From: Nitrospirota bacterium
GTDB lineage: Bacteria > Nitrospirota > Thermodesulfovibrionia > Thermodesulfovibrionales > JdFR-88
NCBI GenBank assembly: GCA_021819985.1
Contig: JAKAEG010000230.1
Span: 1 to 5,430 of the forward strand
Direction: 5' to 3'
DNA length: 5,430 nucleotides
Position 1 is the stretch's first letter, and each line of letters begins with the position of its first letter. The position numbers and the translations under genes were made by a program. The notes under the pieces were generated by a model that was not told the origin of the DNA, did no database searches, and was given only the letters and a program-made list of their open reading frames with translations. Below, in pieces: positions 4,095 to 5,430 of the stretch.

Positions 4095-5430
4095 ATGGAC
4101 AGAAGGATCCTTACCGCCCCGCTGATGTTTTTTGTCTTTATCCTTTTTTTTGCCGTATTTTCCCGGGCGGCATTCGCGAAGGTGCAGGTAAAGGTAGAGG
4201 TGCAGGGCGTGGGCGGGGCGGTTAAAAAAAATGTCTTAAGTTTCCTTAGCATAGAGAAGCTCAGGAAATCCCCGGAACTGAATGATGACATGGTGAAAAC
4301 CCTCTTTGGCAGGGCCACTGGGGAGATACGGGAGGCCCTCCAGCCGTTTGGCTTCTACACTCCGAAAATAAATAGACGGCTTGCAAAAGAGGAGGGCCAG
4401 TGGCAGGCAGTTTTCATCATAGATCCGGGCCAGCCGGTCAGGATATCAAAACTGGAACTCCAGATTACAGGCGTGGGCGCAAGCCAGGCCCCGTTTAAGG
4501 ATTTCAAAAAGACCTTCCCCCTGAAACAGGGCGGCGTCCTTAACGAGCAGGCCTATGAAAAGGCCAAGCAGAACCTGCAGGAGATCGCGGCAAATTACGG
4601 TTTTTTGAACGCCACGATGACCCGGCATCAGATCCTGGTCTATCCGGAGCGGCATGAGGCGCAGGTATTTCTGGATCTCGATACCGGCCCCCAGTTCAGG
4701 TTCGGTGATGTTACATTCATGCAGACCAAAAACATCTTCAGCAGCCGGTTCCTGGAGAAGTTCATCACCTTCAAAAAAGGGGACCCCTATAACGGCACCG
4801 TGCTCGTTGCGTTCCAGGACGCTCTTAGCAGCAGCGAGTATTTCAGGATGGTCCAGGTGGCCCCGGAGCTTAAAAAAGCGGTTGGACTATATGTGCCCAT
4901 AGTTGCAACGCTTACGGCCGCAAAGCGCTACCAGATATCCGTTGGGGCGGGCTATGGCACGGACACAGGCCCTCGCGGGCGCATAGACTGGCTGGACCGG
5001 TGGGTGAACAGGAGGGGGCACCGTATGGAGGTGAACTTGCGGCTGGCGCAGATAAGGCAAAACGCCATCTGGCGGTACATCGTGCCCTTGGACCATCCAC
5101 TCACAAACCACCTGGATTACACCGCCGGATTTTTACACGAAAGCACCAGCATCGAGACAAGCCAGTCCTACTTTGCCGAATTCAGCTATACGCGGGCCAT
5201 AAGCCCGCACTGGCTCCAGACCCTGTATTTTGAAGTGGAGAGGGTGTATTTCACCGTCGCCGATGAATCGGCCACGGACAAACTCATCCTGCCGGGCGCC
5301 ACATGGACCTATAAAAAAGCCACAGCGGAATTATACAGCAACGAGGGAGTGCGGCTGATAGCCGATGTTGTGGGCACTTCCAAGGCGATGCTTTCCAGCG
5401 TGTCGTTTATACAGGGCAGGCTCCGGCCTA
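4095..5430 (+). CDS. tamA: TamA-like outer-membrane assembly protein (Omp85/BamA family), 3' end beyond window
   Basis: TamA is an outer-membrane Omp85 protein that, with inner-membrane TamB, helps insert autotransporters and other beta-barrel proteins and supports envelope lipid homeostasis. The window has 445 residues. A signal peptide (MDRRILTAPL, hydrophobic core 12-21, cleavage after AFA at about 28) supports the ATG at 4095 despite no visible ribosome-binding site. Three POTRA domains follow, at about 29-113, 115-199 (starts VRISKLELQI, ends DLDTGPQ) and 201-270 (FRFGDVTF...YFRMVQV). Linker residues 277-279 lead into the barrel. The opening strands carry the TamA-typical GYGTDTGPRG (286-295) and WVNRRGHRMEVNLR, and later LPGATWTYKK. 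E. coli TamA is about 577 residues, so roughly 130 residues of barrel, including the usual Omp85 C-terminal strand, are missing at the edge. About half of Ile codons are ATA and nearly half of Arg codons are AGA/AGG. tamB would be expected downstream. Confidence 0.92.
   Translation, partial: MDRRILTAPLMFFVFILFFAVFSRAAFAKVQVKVEVQGVGGAVKKNVLSFLSIEKLRKSPELNDDMVKTLFGRATGEIREALQPFGFYTPKINRRLAKEEGQWQAVFIIDPGQPVRISKLELQITGVGASQAPFKDFKKTFPLKQGGVLNEQAYEKAKQNLQEIAANYGFLNATMTRHQILVYPERHEAQVFLDLDTGPQFRFGDVTFMQTKNIFSSRFLEKFITFKKGDPYNGTVLVAFQDALSSSEYFRMVQVAPELKKAVGLYVPIVATLTAAKRYQISVGAGYGTDTGPRGRIDWLDRWVNRRGHRMEVNLRLAQIRQNAIWRYIVPLDHPLTNHLDYTAGFLHESTSIETSQSYFAEFSYTRAISPHWLQTLYFEVERVYFTVADESATDKLILPGATWTYKKATAELYSNEGVRLIADVVGTSKAMLSSVSFIQGRLRP

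Overview
This looks like a chromosomal segment of a Gram-negative (diderm) bacterium. The evidence is an Omp85/TamA-type outer-membrane assembly protein with a signal peptide, a lipoprotein and two other exported proteins. In the right four-fifths, frequent ATA (Ile) and AGG (Arg) codons in a moderately GC-rich background would fit a deltaproteobacterial or Nitrospirota-like lineage. That placement is a guess; the window has no rRNA or other phylogenetic marker.

Layout. On the minus strand, 1-463 holds the 5' part of a ClcB-like ClC chloride channel that runs off the left edge. Its codon use is distinctly different from everything to its right. A 410-bp divergent intergenic region (464-873) carries a candidate minus-strand promoter for the channel, a 3 x 12-bp tandem repeat and a good sigma70-type promoter facing right. 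That promoter leads into a compact three-gene cassette (874-3833): an exported TPR protein with a helical C-terminal tail, an exported protein with a papain-like (NlpC/P60/CHAP-type) Cys-His amidase signature, and a TPR lipoprotein with a domain resembling the surface-adhesin-E family. All three products carry export signals, and the genes are separated by about 43 and 19 bp with the chosen starts. They probably act together at the cell envelope. I do not recognise the trio as a named system, and it is the best candidate here for something undescribed.

Convergent to the cassette, on the minus strand, is the 3' end of a glutaredoxin-like gene (3830-3952) without its CxxC half. Its stop codon overlaps the lipoprotein stop. 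What looks like its transcription terminator lies inside the unusual C-terminal tail of the lipoprotein gene, so this junction appears rearranged. After a short AT-rich stretch with a 13-bp direct repeat comes tamA (4095 onward), which runs off the right edge: signal peptide, three POTRA domains and the first part of the beta-barrel. No RNA genes, CRISPR arrays or intact mobile elements are visible.
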